DNA of 64,000 nt, taken from the NCBI RefSeq assembly GCF_016126015.1, contig NZ_JAEFDB010000004.1, forward strand, positions 153,201-217,200, given 5' to 3'. Below, piece by piece: positions 15,737 to 24,637 of this stretch. Made by a program: the position numbers and the translations under genes. This DNA comes from Capnocytophaga periodontitidis. GTDB lineage: Bacteria > Bacteroidota > Bacteroidia > Flavobacteriales > Flavobacteriaceae. Positions within the stretch are counted from its first letter, which is position 1. Each line of letters opens with the position of its first letter. A model generated the notes under the pieces. That model was not told the origin of the DNA, did not search any database, and saw only the letters and a program-made list of their open reading frames with translations.

Positions 15737-18001
15737 ATGGATCAAAGAAAAAAAGAAGAAGCATTACATTATCACGAGTTCCCTCAACCTGGGAAAATCG
15801 CTATCGTACCTACTAAAAAACACGCTACACAACACGATCTCGCGTTGGCTTATTCACCTGGGGTAGCCGAACCTTGTTTGGCTATCGCCGACGATAAAAG
15901 CAACGCCTATAAATATACTGCCAAAAGCAATCTGGTAGCCGTAATTTCTAATGGAACTGCGGTTCTTGGCTTAGGCGATATAGGCGCCGATGCCTCTAAA
16001 CCCGTAATGGAAGGTAAAGGTTTGCTCTTCAAAATCTTTGCGGGTATCGATGTGTTTGACATCGAAATAGATGCCACCGATGTAGATAAATTCATAGAAA
16101 CCGTAAAAGCAATTGCACCTACTTTTGGGGGTATTAACCTCGAGGATATCAAAGCTCCTGAAGCTTTTGAAATTGAACGACGCCTAAAAGAAGAATTGGA
16201 TATCCCTGTAATGCACGACGACCAGCACGGTACAGCTATCATTTCGGCGGCTGCCCTCATCAATGCCTTGGAAATCGTAGGTAAGGACATCGCCAAAGCA
16301 CAAATAGTAGTAAATGGTGCAGGTGCTGCTGCTATCTCTTGTACACGCCTCTATGTGGCTTTAGGTGCCGACCCTAAAAATATCGTAATGTGCGATAGCA
16401 AAGGAGTAATTCGCAAAGATTCCCCTAATCTCACCGAACAAAAAGCTGAGTTCGCTACCGACCGCAATCTCCACACCCTCGAAGAAGCCGTAAAAGGCTC
16501 TGATGTGTTCATCGGTCTTTCTAAAGGCGATGTGCTCACCCCAGAGATGTTGCTCTCTATGAACAAGGATGCAATTGTATTTGCAATGGCAAACCCTACC
16601 CCTGAAATCGATTATGATTTGGCTATCAAAACACGTAAAGATATCATTATGGCAACGGGTCGTTCCGACTTCCCTAACCAAGTGAACAACGTACTCGGTT
16701 TCCCTTATATCTTCCGCGGAGCGTTAGATGTTCGAGCTACCAAAATCAATGAAGAAATGAAACTCGCTGCGGTACGCGCTATTGCCGAATTGGCTAAAAA
16801 ACCTGTACCTCAAAAAGTGAGTCTTGTATATGGCGGCGAAAACCTTACTTTCGGTCGCAACTATATCATTCCTAAACCGTTTGACCCTCGCTTGATTTAC
16901 GAAGTACCCCCTGCTATCGCCAAAGCAGCTATGGCATCGGGAGTGGCACAGAAACCTATCACCGATTGGGAAGCCTACAAAGGTGAATTAATGGATAGAA
17001 TAGGCGTAGGAAGCAAAGAAATACGTCTCTTGCAAGACCGTGCCAAACGCGCTCCTAAACGCATCGTTTTCGCTGAAGCCGACCAATTAGAAGTGCTCAA
17101 AGCAGCACAACGCATCTATGAGGACGGCATTGGTATTCCAGTGCTTTTAGGCAATAAAGAACTCATCAAAGCCCTTAAATACGAAATAGGATTTAACGGT
17201 CGTGTAGATGTAATCGACCCTAAGAGCGATGCCGAGCGCGCACGCCGTGAGAAGTTTGTACAACACTATTGGAAATTGCGCGAACGCCGTGGTATCACTT
17301 ATGAAGTAGCTGAACGACTAATGCGTGAACGCAACTATTTTGGTACAATGCTTGTAGAAACTGGTCAAGCCGATGCGATGATTACAGGTTATTCACACGC
17401 TTATCCAAAAGCTATTCGCCCTGTTTTAGAGATTATTAAAAAAGAAGAAGGAGTGCGCCGCATCGCTGCTGCCAGCATTATGTTCAGCAAGCAAGGACCT
17501 ATTTTCCTATCGGATGCGACTATCAATATCAACCCTACTGCCGAAGAGTTAGCTAATATCGCTTTGCTAACGGCAAAAGCAGTAAAATCGTTTGGTTTAG
17601 AGCCTTCAGTAGCGATGTTGTCGTATTCTAACTTTGGATCGGCAGTATCCGAAAGCAGTCTCAAAGTACGTGAGGCGGTAGCTTATTTGCACAAACATCA
17701 CCCTGATTTAGTAGTAGATGGAGAAATTCAAGCCGATTTTGCCCTCAATCCCGATAAGATTGCTAAGAACTATCCGTTCTCAAAACTCAACAATGGCAAA
17801 GGGGCTAATGTGCTCATCTTCCCTAACCTTGAGGCAGCAAACATCAGTTATAAACTCCTCAAAGAAACCCAACACTTAGATACCATAGGCCCTGTAATAT
17901 TAGGTCTTACCAAACCTATTCACGTTACTACACTCGGTTCTACTGTTGATGAAATGGTGAATTTGGCTACGCTTGCTGTAATTCAAGCACAATCTGAGTA
18001 G
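15737..18001 (+). CDS. maeB: NADP-dependent malic enzyme with phosphotransacetylase-like domain
   Basis: 754 residues, the MaeB fusion type. The first part (about 1-425) is malic enzyme: [20 protein letters not shown] and the nucleotide fold [11 protein letters not shown]. The second part (about 430-754) is a phosphotransacetylase-like domain beginning near [17 protein letters not shown], which in MaeB is usually regulatory. The enzyme oxidatively decarboxylates malate to pyruvate, giving NADPH. It is transcribed alone and ends at a strong terminator. A TAATTTTG element near 15654 is a possible promoter. Confidence 0.95.
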   Translation: MDQRKKEEALHYHEFPQPGKIAIVPTKKHATQHDLALAYSPGVAEPCLAIADDKSNAYKYTAKSNLVAVISNGTAVLGLGDIGADASKPVMEGKGLLFKIFAGIDVFDIEIDATDVDKFIETVKAIAPTFGGINLEDIKAPEAFEIERRLKEELDIPVMHDDQHGTAIISAAALINALEIVGKDIAKAQIVVNGAGAAAISCTRLYVALGADPKNIVMCDSKGVIRKDSPNLTEQKAEFATDRNLHTLEEAVKGSDVFIGLSKGDVLTPEMLLSMNKDAIVFAMANPTPEIDYDLAIKTRKDIIMATGRSDFPNQVNNVLGFPYIFRGALDVRATKINEEMKLAAVRAIAELAKKPVPQKVSLVYGGENLTFGRNYIIPKPFDPRLIYEVPPAIAKAAMASGVAQKPITDWEAYKGELMDRIGVGSKEIRLLQDRAKRAPKRIVFAEADQLEVLKAAQRIYEDGIGIPVLLGNKELIKALKYEIGFNGRVDVIDPKSDAERARREKFVQHYWKLRERRGITYEVAERLMRERNYFGTMLVETGQADAMITGYSHAYPKAIRPVLEIIKKEEGVRRIAAASIMFSKQGPIFLSDATININPTAEELANIALLTAKAVKSFGLEPSVAMLSYSNFGSAVSESSLKVREAVAYLHKHHPDLVVDGEIQADFALNPDKIAKNYPFSKLNNGKGANVLIFPNLEAANISYKLLKETQHLDTIGPVILGLTKPIHVTTLGSTVDEMVNLATLAVIQAQSE

Positions 18002-18019
18002 TACGAGCTACACAAGCAA
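18001..18019 (-). repeat. GCT-loop dispersed hairpin, degenerate copy E
   Basis: On the minus strand: TTGCTTGTGTAGCTCGTAC. It touches the maeB stop codon. Confidence 0.4.
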
Positions 18020-18035
18020 TAAGATTGTAAATTAT

Positions 18036-18090
18036 ACTTTGCCAAAGTATTTATAGCTTTTATGTTATAGCACTTTGGCAAAGTTTTTAT
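18036..18090 (+). terminator. maeB terminator (ACTTTGCCAAAG family)
   Basis: Arms ACTTTGCCAAAG (18036-18047) and CTTTGGCAAAGT (18073-18084) are followed by TTTTT. The arms are identical to those after rnr and after the aminotransferase gene at 51655. Confidence 0.85.
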
Positions 18091-18121
18091 TTAGAAAGAT
18101 TGCTAATCAAAAGATAATTTA

Positions 18122-18129
18122 TAATTTTG
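18122..18129 (+). promoter_or_regulatory. Promoter of the GNAT toxin-antitoxin pair
   Basis: TAATTTTG with TTG at 18100-18102, spacing 19. Confidence 0.65.
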
Positions 18130-18158
18130 CAACAAATTAACAATGAACAGAAAAGATT

Positions 18159-18341
18159 ATGGCAAGAGAAATAAAACCAACTCCTACATTAAGAGGTGAA
18201 GAAGCTGTAGAATTCTGGAAAAAAATGGCTAATTTTAAACAGAGTTTAGCTGAAAAAGGTATTACTAGAGAGAGTGTTCGAAAAAATGCAATGCTTTTAA
18301 AATCAATATTTAAAGATGATGTAGAGAATGGAAGTAGATAG
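18159..18341 (+). CDS. Small protein paired with a GNAT enzyme, probable antitoxin
   Basis: 60 residues: MAREIKPTPTLRGEEAVEFW, then a helical charged C-terminal half (ITRESVRKNAMLLKSIFKDD). The gene overlaps the following GNAT gene by 14 bases and shares its promoter, the arrangement of toxin-antitoxin pairs of the AtaT/TacT type. It has no clear ribbon-helix-helix signature, so antitoxin function is inferred from context only. Confidence 0.6.
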   Translation: MAREIKPTPTLRGEEAVEFWKKMANFKQSLAEKGITRESVRKNAMLLKSIFKDDVENGSR

Positions 18342-18898
18342 TAATATTTTACAAGGATTAAATTTTCTTCGACTTAAAAAAGGTTATCATATAAAACCTT
18401 TTGATTGTGAGGACAATGATTTAAATGAATTTTTGTTTGAAAAGGCAATTCCTTATAGAAAAGAAATGCTTGCCACTACATTCCTTATAGAAAATAAAGA
18501 ACGTACTTTAGGGTATTATAGCCTTTTAAGTGATAGTTTTCGAGTAGAGGAAACACTTTTTACTTCTAAAAACCAATATAATAAATTCAAAAAAATATTA
18601 CCTCATCCAAAGCGATATTTAAAAAGTATTCCTTCTGTAAAAATAGGACGTTTAGCTATTGATAAAAGTTTTAAAGGGAAAGGATTAGGTAGAATTATAA
18701 TTGATACTATCATAAATTATTGCATAGAATTAAATGAAGACCAAGCTTGTCGTCTTGTTACAGTCGATGCCTATGCACAAGCAGTATCTTTTTATCAAAA
18801 AGATAGGATTTGAATTTCTTTCAAACTTAGATGAAGGTGAAGCAACGCGTTTAATGTTCCTTGATTTAGCAACATTTATAGATGATAATAGAATTTAA
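18328..18898 (+). pseudogene. GNAT acetyltransferase (toxin-type), frameshifted near the 3' end
   Basis: The first frame runs 18328-18813 (161 residues) and stops after FYQKDRI. Dropping one base near 18801-18804 restores a reading to 18898: YQK-IGFEFLSNLDEGEATRL and onward, which is the normal end of a GNAT fold (FYxKxGF). The acetyl-CoA site is intact (LAIDKSFKGKGLGR). So one base appears inserted, removing about the last 30 residues. It may be a real mutation, a sequencing error in the run of A, or a phase-variable site. It probably acted as a tRNA-acetylating toxin, by analogy with TacT; this is inferred. Confidence 0.75.
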
Positions 18899-18903
18899 TT
18901 ATT

Positions 18904-20133
18904 TTATATTCCCTCCAAAAAAGCGTTTGTAGCACCTTTTTTTTCCGTTATATACTCACGGTTGATATTTCCTACTATCTGGCGTTTTTCAGCCGAATTT
19001 ACAAGGCTATTCATCACCTCAGCAAATGCTTCTCCACTATCAACAGATAGTACACCTCCTAAAGCGACTAATTCTTTCGCTTCATTGAATTTTTCATAGT
19101 TCTTACCAATAATCACTGGAATACCAAAAACAGCTGGTTCTAACACATTGTGTAATCCCGAAGTTCCCATACCTCCACCTACATAAGCTATATCGGCATA
19201 ACTGTATACCTTGGTGAGCATACCGATAGTATCGAGAATGAGTACCTCGTAATCAGAGAGGTTAAGAGTATCTTTCTCACTGAAAAGAGCAACTTTGCGG
19301 TCTAACTTCTGCTTGTTGTCTCTCAGTACAGCTATCTCAGTGGGGTGTATATTGTGAGGGGCAATAATGAATTTCACGTTAGCTTTGCAAGTGTTGAGAT
19401 ACTGCAAATAAACCTCTTCATCGGCAGGCCAAGAGCTACCAAATACCACACACAAAGCATCCCTTTTGAATTGCTCTATAAAATCGAGATGGTTGTCTCT
19501 TTCGGCTATTTCGGCTACACGGTCAAAACGAGTGTCACCACTCACCGTTACATTGGTAAAACCTAAACTGCCGAGCAGGGTTTTAGAAAGGTCGTTCTGT
19601 ACAAAGAAATGCGTAAAACAGTGCAAGGCTTTGCGCATCATTCCGCCGTAAGGCTTAAAGAAGATTTGATCTTTTCTAAAAATACCGGAGAGCAAATAAG
19701 TAGGCACTTGCGCTTTTTTAAGTTCATTGAGGTAGTTCACCCAAAACTCGTATTTCACAAAGATAGCCATTACAGGATTTACGAGTTGTACAAACTTACG
19801 AGCGTTCGAGCGCGTATCGAGAGGAAGATAGACTACTATATCAGCATCGGGGGTGTTTTTGCGCACCTCATAACCTGAGGACGAGAAGAAAGTAATGAGT
19901 ATTTTGTAACCTTGTGCTCTAAGGGCTTTGGCTACAGGCAATCCTTGTTCAAACTCACCTAAGGAAGCGGCGTGTAACCACACATAACGCGCATTTTTAT
20001 CTAATTTTTCATTAAGGGTTGTCCATACGGTTTTACGTCCGCTTACAAAGAGACGTATTTTTTTATTGAAGAGGGCAATCAAGGGTAGGATTGCTTTTAT
20101 TATATAAAGAGAAAGAGTATAAAGTATTTTCAT
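18904..20133 (-). CDS. waaA: 3-deoxy-D-manno-octulosonic acid (Kdo) transferase
   Basis: 409 residues. It adds Kdo to lipid A at the inner membrane. One N-terminal hydrophobic anchor (about 5-25) is followed by the glycosyltransferase-N domain with VWLHAASLGEFEQGLP and VKYEFWVNYL, both hallmarks of WaaA/KdtA, and a GT-B C-terminal domain with FGSSWPADEE, GGGMGTSGLHNVLEPA and the PVIIGKNYEKF end. Length is close to the family norm. Its 5' end overlaps the PIN gene by 4 bases, so it may be read from the toxin-antitoxin promoter, an odd arrangement for a core envelope gene. Confidence 0.95.
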   Translation of the reverse strand: MKILYTLSLYIIKAILPLIALFNKKIRLFVSGRKTVWTTLNEKLDKNARYVWLHAASLGEFEQGLPVAKALRAQGYKILITFFSSSGYEVRKNTPDADIVVYLPLDTRSNARKFVQLVNPVMAIFVKYEFWVNYLNELKKAQVPTYLLSGIFRKDQIFFKPYGGMMRKALHCFTHFFVQNDLSKTLLGSLGFTNVTVSGDTRFDRVAEIAERDNHLDFIEQFKRDALCVVFGSSWPADEEVYLQYLNTCKANVKFIIAPHNIHPTEIAVLRDNKQKLDRKVALFSEKDTLNLSDYEVLILDTIGMLTKVYSYADIAYVGGGMGTSGLHNVLEPAVFGIPVIIGKNYEKFNEAKELVALGGVLSVDSGEAFAEVMNSLVNSAEKRQIVGNINREYITEKKGATNAFLEGI

Positions 20134-20579
20134 TTACTTTTTTTATAAATATGAGCTCCTAATTCTTCAGTAGTTATAAAAATATGGTTATATCCCTTTT
20201 CTGTTAGTCCATCAATAAGTTTTTGATCACGAGACCAAATTCTATGTTTGTATTGAAAGTGCATTGCTACAAAGGGATAATCATTTTCATCAACATCTTT
20301 TACAATAGAAATAGCTTTTTGTATATTTCTCTTACTTAATGTACTTAAAGGAATAATAGTTACTTTTTTTAAAAGAATTTTTAAATCAGCTAATAATTGT
20401 CTTTTGGTTTTTGTATTTTTGATGCGCTTACGTATATCTTCTAAGTGTTCTTTTACTTCTTCTATAATATAGTCAGGGGCTAAAAATTGCATATTTTTAT
20501 CCTTTAATATAGTTGCTATGTTACCATTAGGGGTAATTAATGAACTATAGAAAATATTACTATCAGCAATAACTATCAT
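20130..20579 (-). CDS. PIN-domain protein, probable VapC-like toxin
   Basis: 149 residues. PIN domain: MIVIADSNIFYSSL (first Asp), an acidic residue in the central helix, DVDENDYPFVAM and IWSRDQKLIDGL, giving the conserved acidic residues of the metal site. VapC-type toxins are RNases. The upstream gene ends 2 bases before this one, an antitoxin-toxin order. The 4-base overlap with waaA is noted there. Confidence 0.8.
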   Translation of the reverse strand: MIVIADSNIFYSSLITPNGNIATILKDKNMQFLAPDYIIEEVKEHLEDIRKRIKNTKTKRQLLADLKILLKKVTIIPLSTLSKRNIQKAISIVKDVDENDYPFVAMHFQYKHRIWSRDQKLIDGLTEKGYNHIFITTEELGAHIYKKSK

Positions 20580-20581
20580 AA

Positions 20582-20824
20582 TTATTTTTGGGAAGGTAGG
20601 GTAATGTTTTTTTCTTTTGCTAAGCGCAATGCTACTTTTTTATTAGTTTTTTTAGATAATTCCATTATAAAATCATAATGTTCTTGATCATCATCAATAA
20701 TTTGAGATGAATCAAATTCTATTTTTTCAGGCTGATCAAAATCTATAAAATCAAGTTTTTTAGTATATTTTATAGAAGTTAACACAGGTGAATTATTCTC
20801 TTTAACTGTTAAATTTAGTTCCAT
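20582..20824 (-). CDS. Small acidic protein, probable antitoxin of the PIN toxin
   Basis: 80 residues. The N-terminal half is beta-like (MELNLTVKENNSPVLTSI), the middle acidic (FDSSQIIDDDQEHYDF), and the C-terminus helical and basic. There is no known DNA-binding motif. It sits 2 bases ahead of the PIN gene with its own promoter, so antitoxin function is inferred from position. Confidence 0.6.
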   Translation of the reverse strand: MELNLTVKENNSPVLTSIKYTKKLDFIDFDQPEKIEFDSSQIIDDDQEHYDFIMELSKKTNKKVALRLAKEKNITLPSQK

Positions 20825-20844
20825 AATGTTTCATTTTTAGATTG

Positions 20845-20852
20845 CAAATATA
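20845..20852 (-). promoter_or_regulatory. Promoter of the PIN toxin-antitoxin pair
   Basis: TATATTTG on the minus strand, 21 bases before the ATG; waaA may depend on it. Confidence 0.6.
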
Positions 20853-20894
20853 TAACAAAAATAACTACTTTATTTTGTGGATTCAGTTTTTATT

Positions 20895-21145
20895 TTACTG
20901 TAAGTTATAAGTAGCACGCTTGATACGGTCGGATAGATCTACTAAGGCACCTCGCAAAGTTTCAATTTCATCAGAAGAAAAACCACCTCTCCACCATTAA
21001 AACCTTTGCCATTCATCTTTTTAGATAACCAAGACCTACTTTTTTTGAAGTATTGTTCAGATATTTCTCCCCACGATACTTCTACTATAATATCCCACAA
21101 CTGTTGTTGTACAGTTTGTTTTTCTTGTTTTAATACAACTTCCAT
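20895..21145 (-). pseudogene. DUF5053-family small protein gene, frameshifted
   Basis: The first frame (21145-20942) encodes 67 residues: WGEISEQYFKKSRSWLSKKM, then leaves the family at GFNGGEVVFLL. A shift at about 20985-20995 restores RGGFSSDEIETLRGALVDLS and the DRIKRATYNLQ end at 20895, the typical C-terminus of DUF5053 proteins. These are small proteins with a helix-turn-helix-like motif found in many Bacteroidota accessory regions. Whether this is a true break or a sequence error cannot be told. Confidence 0.75.
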
Positions 21146-21156
21146 ATTTTAAGAAT

Positions 21157-21447
21157 CTATTTATCTTTATAGTGGTTGAGAAATTGCGATATAACTACAG
21201 TTTTTTCCTCCTCTAAAACTACGTATACAACTCTATCTTTCTTACTAAGTTCTCGACTATATCCTATACCTCCTTTCCCTTTTAGCCGCTCTACTCCTAT
21301 TCCTTCTGTAGGGTGTTTCTGAAGCTCTTCAAGAATATGTTGTAACTTACTTTTCACAGCAGAAGTTGCTGATTTTTTTATAAGTTCAAGTTCTTTTTTT
21401 GCCTCTTTCGAAATTTCAATTTCATAGTCTTTTTCTATATCGTCCAT
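21157..21447 (-). CDS. YoeB/RelE-type toxin
   Basis: 96 residues: YEIEISKEAKKELELIKKS at the start, PTEGIGVERLKG in the middle and SRELSKKDRVVYVV, then a C-terminus ending NHYKDK. This is the Txe/YoeB order (catalytic Glu in the SRELSKKDR part, C-terminal His-Tyr). Such toxins cut mRNA at the ribosome. It overlaps its antitoxin gene by 13 bases. Confidence 0.85.
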   Translation of the reverse strand: MDDIEKDYEIEISKEAKKELELIKKSATSAVKSKLQHILEELQKHPTEGIGVERLKGKGGIGYSRELSKKDRVVYVVLEEEKTVVISQFLNHYKDK

Positions 21448-21692
21448 AATGTTTCAGGAGTTATTTTTATTGTTTCACCAGCTTTGTGTTCTTCAAGGGC
21501 TTTAATAATTTTATTTCCTGTTTCATCTGAATATGTTTGTATATGTTCATCGAAGTTAGAGAAGCTTAAAAGAGCAGTTTCTATGTAGTTGTTAATACTT
21601 CTATTCTCTTTCATAGACATCTGTTTTATATGCTCATATAGCACAGGTGTTACTCTCAATGAAATTGTTTTTTTTAATGTAGTTGTTTCCAT
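21435..21692 (-). CDS. Ribbon-helix-helix antitoxin
   Basis: 85 residues. The N-terminus KKTISLRVTPVLYEHIKQMS followed by KENRSINNYIETAL has the ribbon-helix-helix pattern; the C-terminal half should bind the YoeB-like toxin. An inverted repeat over the promoter (21718-21737) is a likely autorepression site. Confidence 0.8.
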   Translation of the reverse strand: METTTLKKTISLRVTPVLYEHIKQMSMKENRSINNYIETALLSFSNFDEHIQTYSDETGNKIIKALEEHKAGETIKITPETLWTI

Positions 21693-21711
21693 ATTGATAC
21701 TATTTTGATTG

Positions 21712-21737
21712 CAAAAATAATCAATTATTTTTGATTA
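21712..21737 (-). promoter_or_regulatory. Promoter and probable operator of the YoeB/RHH pair
   Basis: TATTTTTG on the minus strand (21712-21719), with TAATCA (21718-21723) and TGATTA (21732-21737) as inverted arms separated by 8 bases, covering the region toward -33. Confidence 0.6.
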
Positions 21738-21763
21738 TACGCCATTTTTTTAGAAATATTATT

Positions 21764-22132
21764 CTACAATGCTGTCCAATTTATATTTATAGGCTTACTT
21801 TTAGTAATAAAAAATAATTCAGCAGCTTTGTAAAAATCAGTTATAGGAAGTATATTTGCTTTCGGTAGGAAAATTTGAGAGTATTCATTTTCATAGAATA
21901 TTGCAGTTGTATCAGTCTTGGTAGTACTTTCTGAAATGAAACTTTCAGTAGTATCTAAATAATAGAGTACAGCCTCATTTGCTTTTACAAAAGCTGTAAG
22001 TTGTGGAAACCCTTCATCTTGAAAAGTTAAAATAAAGTAGTTAGCATTATGAGTGTATCTTTTCAGAAGAAGTTCATACAATTCTTCTAAAGAATTTATA
22101 GTATATTCTCGCTTAAAATCATTTAAATACAT
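21764..22132 (-). CDS. Imm1-like immunity protein
   Basis: 122 residues. The C-terminal segment DFYKAAELFFITKSKPININW matches the Imm1 pattern (a helix, then a Lys-Pro turn and a final Ile-x-Trp). Imm1 proteins neutralise deaminase or other polymorphic toxins. No toxin gene lies beside it, so it would be an orphan immunity gene. Alternatively it is an unrelated small protein. Confidence 0.5.
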   Translation of the reverse strand: MYLNDFKREYTINSLEELYELLLKRYTHNANYFILTFQDEGFPQLTAFVKANEAVLYYLDTTESFISESTTKTDTTAIFYENEYSQIFLPKANILPITDFYKAAELFFITKSKPININWTAL

Positions 22133-22157
22133 TCTTAAATAAGTAGATGAAATTTAC

Positions 22158-22192
22158 AAAAAAAGCTGCTCTAAAACGGAGCAGCTTTTTTT
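22158..22192 (-). terminator. Terminator after the YD-like secreted protein gene
   Basis: A perfect GCTGCTC/GAGCAGC stem flanked by A7 and T7, so it can work in both directions. Confidence 0.85.
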
Positions 22193-22200
22193 GCTATCTA

Positions 22201-23013
22201 TTAATAATATTTTAGTTTCTGAAGTAAAATCATCGTGGGTTTACCATCAACCGACATTGTTTTCTTTATCCAGTTTTTCTTCTTGTCATACACAAGTGTG
22301 TACGATTCTGTTTTGGTAACATTACCATCTTTATCAAAGTATTTTACTTCTGTTTCGTTGTTGTTGTCATCAAAAACTGAAGTAATGCGCTGTTTTAGGT
22401 TATTATCTTTGTCAAATACTTGTTTTTCAATGGTATTACCTTTAGCATCGTAAGTATATACAGTTTTACTTGATAATTCTTTTTTGCTGTATTTAGATTC
22501 TTCAGCTACTTTTCCGTTAGGAAGGTAGGTATAGGTGATTTTCTCATCGCACAATCCAGCCATACATTCGGTGCGTTCTATCAACTGGTCTTGACCGTTA
22601 TAAGCATTGATACGACTCATAAAGATATTACCATCAGGAGTTTCAACATCGTGTTTGGTAAGGTTACCGCGCTCGTCGTATTCATATACGTTTTTAGAAA
22701 GGAGAGTATTAGAATCATCGTGAGAAGCCGATTCTAACAAAAGTCCTTCTTTGTCGTACACATCCACAAAATTGATGGTCATACCATTTTGTTTAGAGTA
22801 CATTTTCACGGGAGTTCCTTTTTTGTCAAACTGAGTAAAAAGTTCAGAATTCATAGGGATTTCTTGTCCTTCTTCAGTAACTTGGATACCTGTTTGGGTA
22901 TATGTTTTTACTTTTCCATTGAGTTTGGCACGCTCCCAACCATTCTTTTTTTGAGCCTGACCAAAGGCGATGGTAGTGGCTAATAAAGCCGCTATTGCTA
23001 CAATTTTTTTCAT
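22201..23013 (-). CDS. Secreted protein with YD-like (RHS-like) repeats
   Basis: 270 residues with a type I signal peptide (cleavage likely after AFGQA). The mature protein is a series of beta-hairpin repeats with YDERGNLT, NAYNGQDQLIE, YTYDAKGNTIE and VFDDNNNETE, close to the YD/RHS repeat theme but without a toxin domain. Such proteins fold as beta shells. The function is unknown. A similar but lipidated protein is encoded at 29063. No obvious link to the Imm1-like gene beside it, though RHS-type proteins often come with Imm genes. Confidence 0.75.
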   Translation of the reverse strand: MKKIVAIAALLATTIAFGQAQKKNGWERAKLNGKVKTYTQTGIQVTEEGQEIPMNSELFTQFDKKGTPVKMYSKQNGMTINFVDVYDKEGLLLESASHDDSNTLLSKNVYEYDERGNLTKHDVETPDGNIFMSRINAYNGQDQLIERTECMAGLCDEKITYTYLPNGKVAEESKYSKKELSSKTVYTYDAKGNTIEKQVFDKDNNLKQRITSVFDDNNNETEVKYFDKDGNVTKTESYTLVYDKKKNWIKKTMSVDGKPTMILLQKLKYY

Positions 23014-23220
23014 AATAATGTGCTATTAATTTATATTTTATAAGGGCGCAAAAGTACAAAAGATTTTCTAATGTACCAATGCTTGTGCGGGCTAACGTAC
23101 TAAAAGTATGCCAAAAAGCGCAAAAAGAGGATAGGTTGTTACAAATATAACTAAAGCGACAAATAAATAGATTGTAACTAACAAAAACAAGTTGTTCATT
23201 GTCAATTGGCAATTATTTTG

Positions 23221-23228
23221 TATATTTG
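23221..23228 (+). promoter_or_regulatory. Promoter of the choice-of-anchor D lipoprotein
   Basis: TATATTTG, 26 bases before the ATG, with TTG about 20 bases upstream. Confidence 0.65.
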
Positions 23229-23253
23229 CCAATAAAATTTAAAATTCAGTTTT

Positions 23254-24255
23254 ATGAAAAAAAGATTCAGTTTTTCAGTAATGCTATTTTCATTAGCATT
23301 CGCTACTTTCGTTTCTTGTAAAAAGAATGACGATAATCCGCAACAACCACCAACCCCTAAGGTGGAAGTAACTGCCCCTAAAGGCGATTTTGTGAATGGT
23401 ACTACTTCTAAAACCTTCACTATCACTAACACAGGCACAACCGATGTTACTATTACATCAGTGGAATTCACAGGTGCTAATGCCGATGAGTTTACAACCT
23501 CCGCTTCGCCCATTACTATAGGAGTAGGTAAAAAATACGAATTTACCGTTACCCTTTCTCCTAAAACTAATGGAAATAAAACAGCTAACTTAGTGATTAA
23601 AAGCAATGCAGGAACTATTACCATTCCACTAAAAGGAACTGCTACCATAACACCTAAAGTAACTTTTGTTACTAACAAGGCTGAAGGTGATTCCTTTATG
23701 TTAAGCGTTGCAATTGCAGAAAATGATATTCCTGAGGTGTGGTTTGATAGGAATAACAATGGTGTAAAAGATGGAGGTGAGGCTTTGTTAGAAGTTCTAT
23801 ATCCCAGTGTAAAAGCAGGAAACCTTTTTGTGGAAATAGGTAGCTCTAATACAGTTTCTATTTATGGAAAATTTACAAAAATGGAATTTCTTCCAGAAAA
23901 AGGTATTATTAGCTTTGATATTTCTCAAAATGAGTATATCAAAACCTTTTCTTGTGGAGGTTCTGATTTTAAAGGTGTTACTCTTAATACAAGTCTTACT
24001 AATATGTATTGCAATAATTCCAAACTCACTTCTTTAGATATTTCTAAACTTACCGAACTCAAAGGTTTATACCTAAATGAAAACAATTCTCTAACGAGTT
24101 TAGATCTTTCAAAAAACACAAAACTTACCTACTTGCAATTGAATGGAGCTAACTCCTTACAATGTATAAAAGTAAGCGCTGAACAATTAGCTAATCTTCC
24201 TGCAGGATGGAGAAAACAAGGAACCAGAGCAGAGTTCAAAACAGAATGTAACTAA
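23254..24255 (+). CDS. Surface lipoprotein with choice-of-anchor D and leucine-rich parts
   Basis: 333 residues. A lipobox (TFVSC, Cys at about 22) is followed by KKNDDNPQ, a likely surface export signal. Residues about 40-130 form a choice-of-anchor D (ASH-type) beta domain: KTFTITNTGTTDVTITSVEF then GANADEFTT. Residues about 140-210 have DRNNNGVKDGGE, a calcium-binding-like loop. Residues about 230-315 are leucine-rich (LTNMYCNNSKLTSLDISKLT). The role is unknown; binding or adhesion is plausible. Confidence 0.8.
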   Translation: MKKRFSFSVMLFSLAFATFVSCKKNDDNPQQPPTPKVEVTAPKGDFVNGTTSKTFTITNTGTTDVTITSVEFTGANADEFTTSASPITIGVGKKYEFTVTLSPKTNGNKTANLVIKSNAGTITIPLKGTATITPKVTFVTNKAEGDSFMLSVAIAENDIPEVWFDRNNNGVKDGGEALLEVLYPSVKAGNLFVEIGSSNTVSIYGKFTKMEFLPEKGIISFDISQNEYIKTFSCGGSDFKGVTLNTSLTNMYCNNSKLTSLDISKLTELKGLYLNENNSLTSLDLSKNTKLTYLQLNGANSLQCIKVSAEQLANLPAGWRKQGTRAEFKTECN

Positions 24256-24293
24256 CAAAATCCAGCTTTGAGTACTGCTGGCTTTATAATTGT

Positions 24294-24330
24294 AAAGAGG
24301 TTGTCTAAACTTTAGGCAACCTCTTTTTTT
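24294..24330 (+). terminator. Terminator after the choice-of-anchor D lipoprotein
   Basis: AAAGAGGTTG / CAACCTCTTT stem with a T7 tail. A smaller CCAGC/GCTGG hairpin precedes it at about 24262-24282. Confidence 0.85.
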
Positions 24331-24387
24331 AGTGATAGCTAACAAGTAATAGGTCAGGTAAATAATTGATAATTGATAATTAATTTG

Positions 24388-24395
24388 TACATTTG
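24388..24395 (+). promoter_or_regulatory. Promoter of the second YoeB pair
   Basis: TACATTTG, with the direct repeat TTGATAA-TTGATAA just upstream (about 24366-24380), a possible operator. Confidence 0.6.
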
Positions 24396-24412
24396 CAAAA
24401 AATATTGAAACT

Positions 24413-24637
24413 ATGGAAGCAACCACAATTACATTCCAATCAGAAATACAAGCTGTAGACTTTCCATTTATCGAAAGAATTTTAAACAGTTTGAAAGCTA
24501 CGACCAAGGTTATTAAAGAAGAAAAGGATGAAACTTTGATGACTAAGGAGGCTTTTTTTGCTAAAATAGATCGTGCAAGAGCTGGTGAAAAAATACAAAT
24601 GAGTAGGGAAGAAATGAAAAAATTGATGTTTGACTAA
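24413..24637 (+). CDS. Antitoxin of the second YoeB-type pair
   Basis: 74 residues: a beta-like N-terminus (MEATTITFQSEIQAV), a helical middle, and a charged C-terminus with KIDRARAGEKIQMSREEMKK, a form common in Bacteroidota YoeB antitoxins. The stop overlaps the toxin ATG by one base. It is unlike the ribbon-helix-helix antitoxin at 21435. Confidence 0.75.
   Translation: MEATTITFQSEIQAVDFPFIERILNSLKATTKVIKEEKDETLMTKEAFFAKIDRARAGEKIQMSREEMKKLMFD

Noticed and set aside
22789..22983. Plus-strand frames opposite the YD-like gene
   Set aside because: Shadow frames of the real minus-strand gene, with no start signal or family.
23202..23759. Minus-strand frame of 185 codons opposite the choice-of-anchor D lipoprotein
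   Set aside because: The plus strand encodes a signal peptide, lipobox and domains with its own promoter; the minus reading is a shadow.
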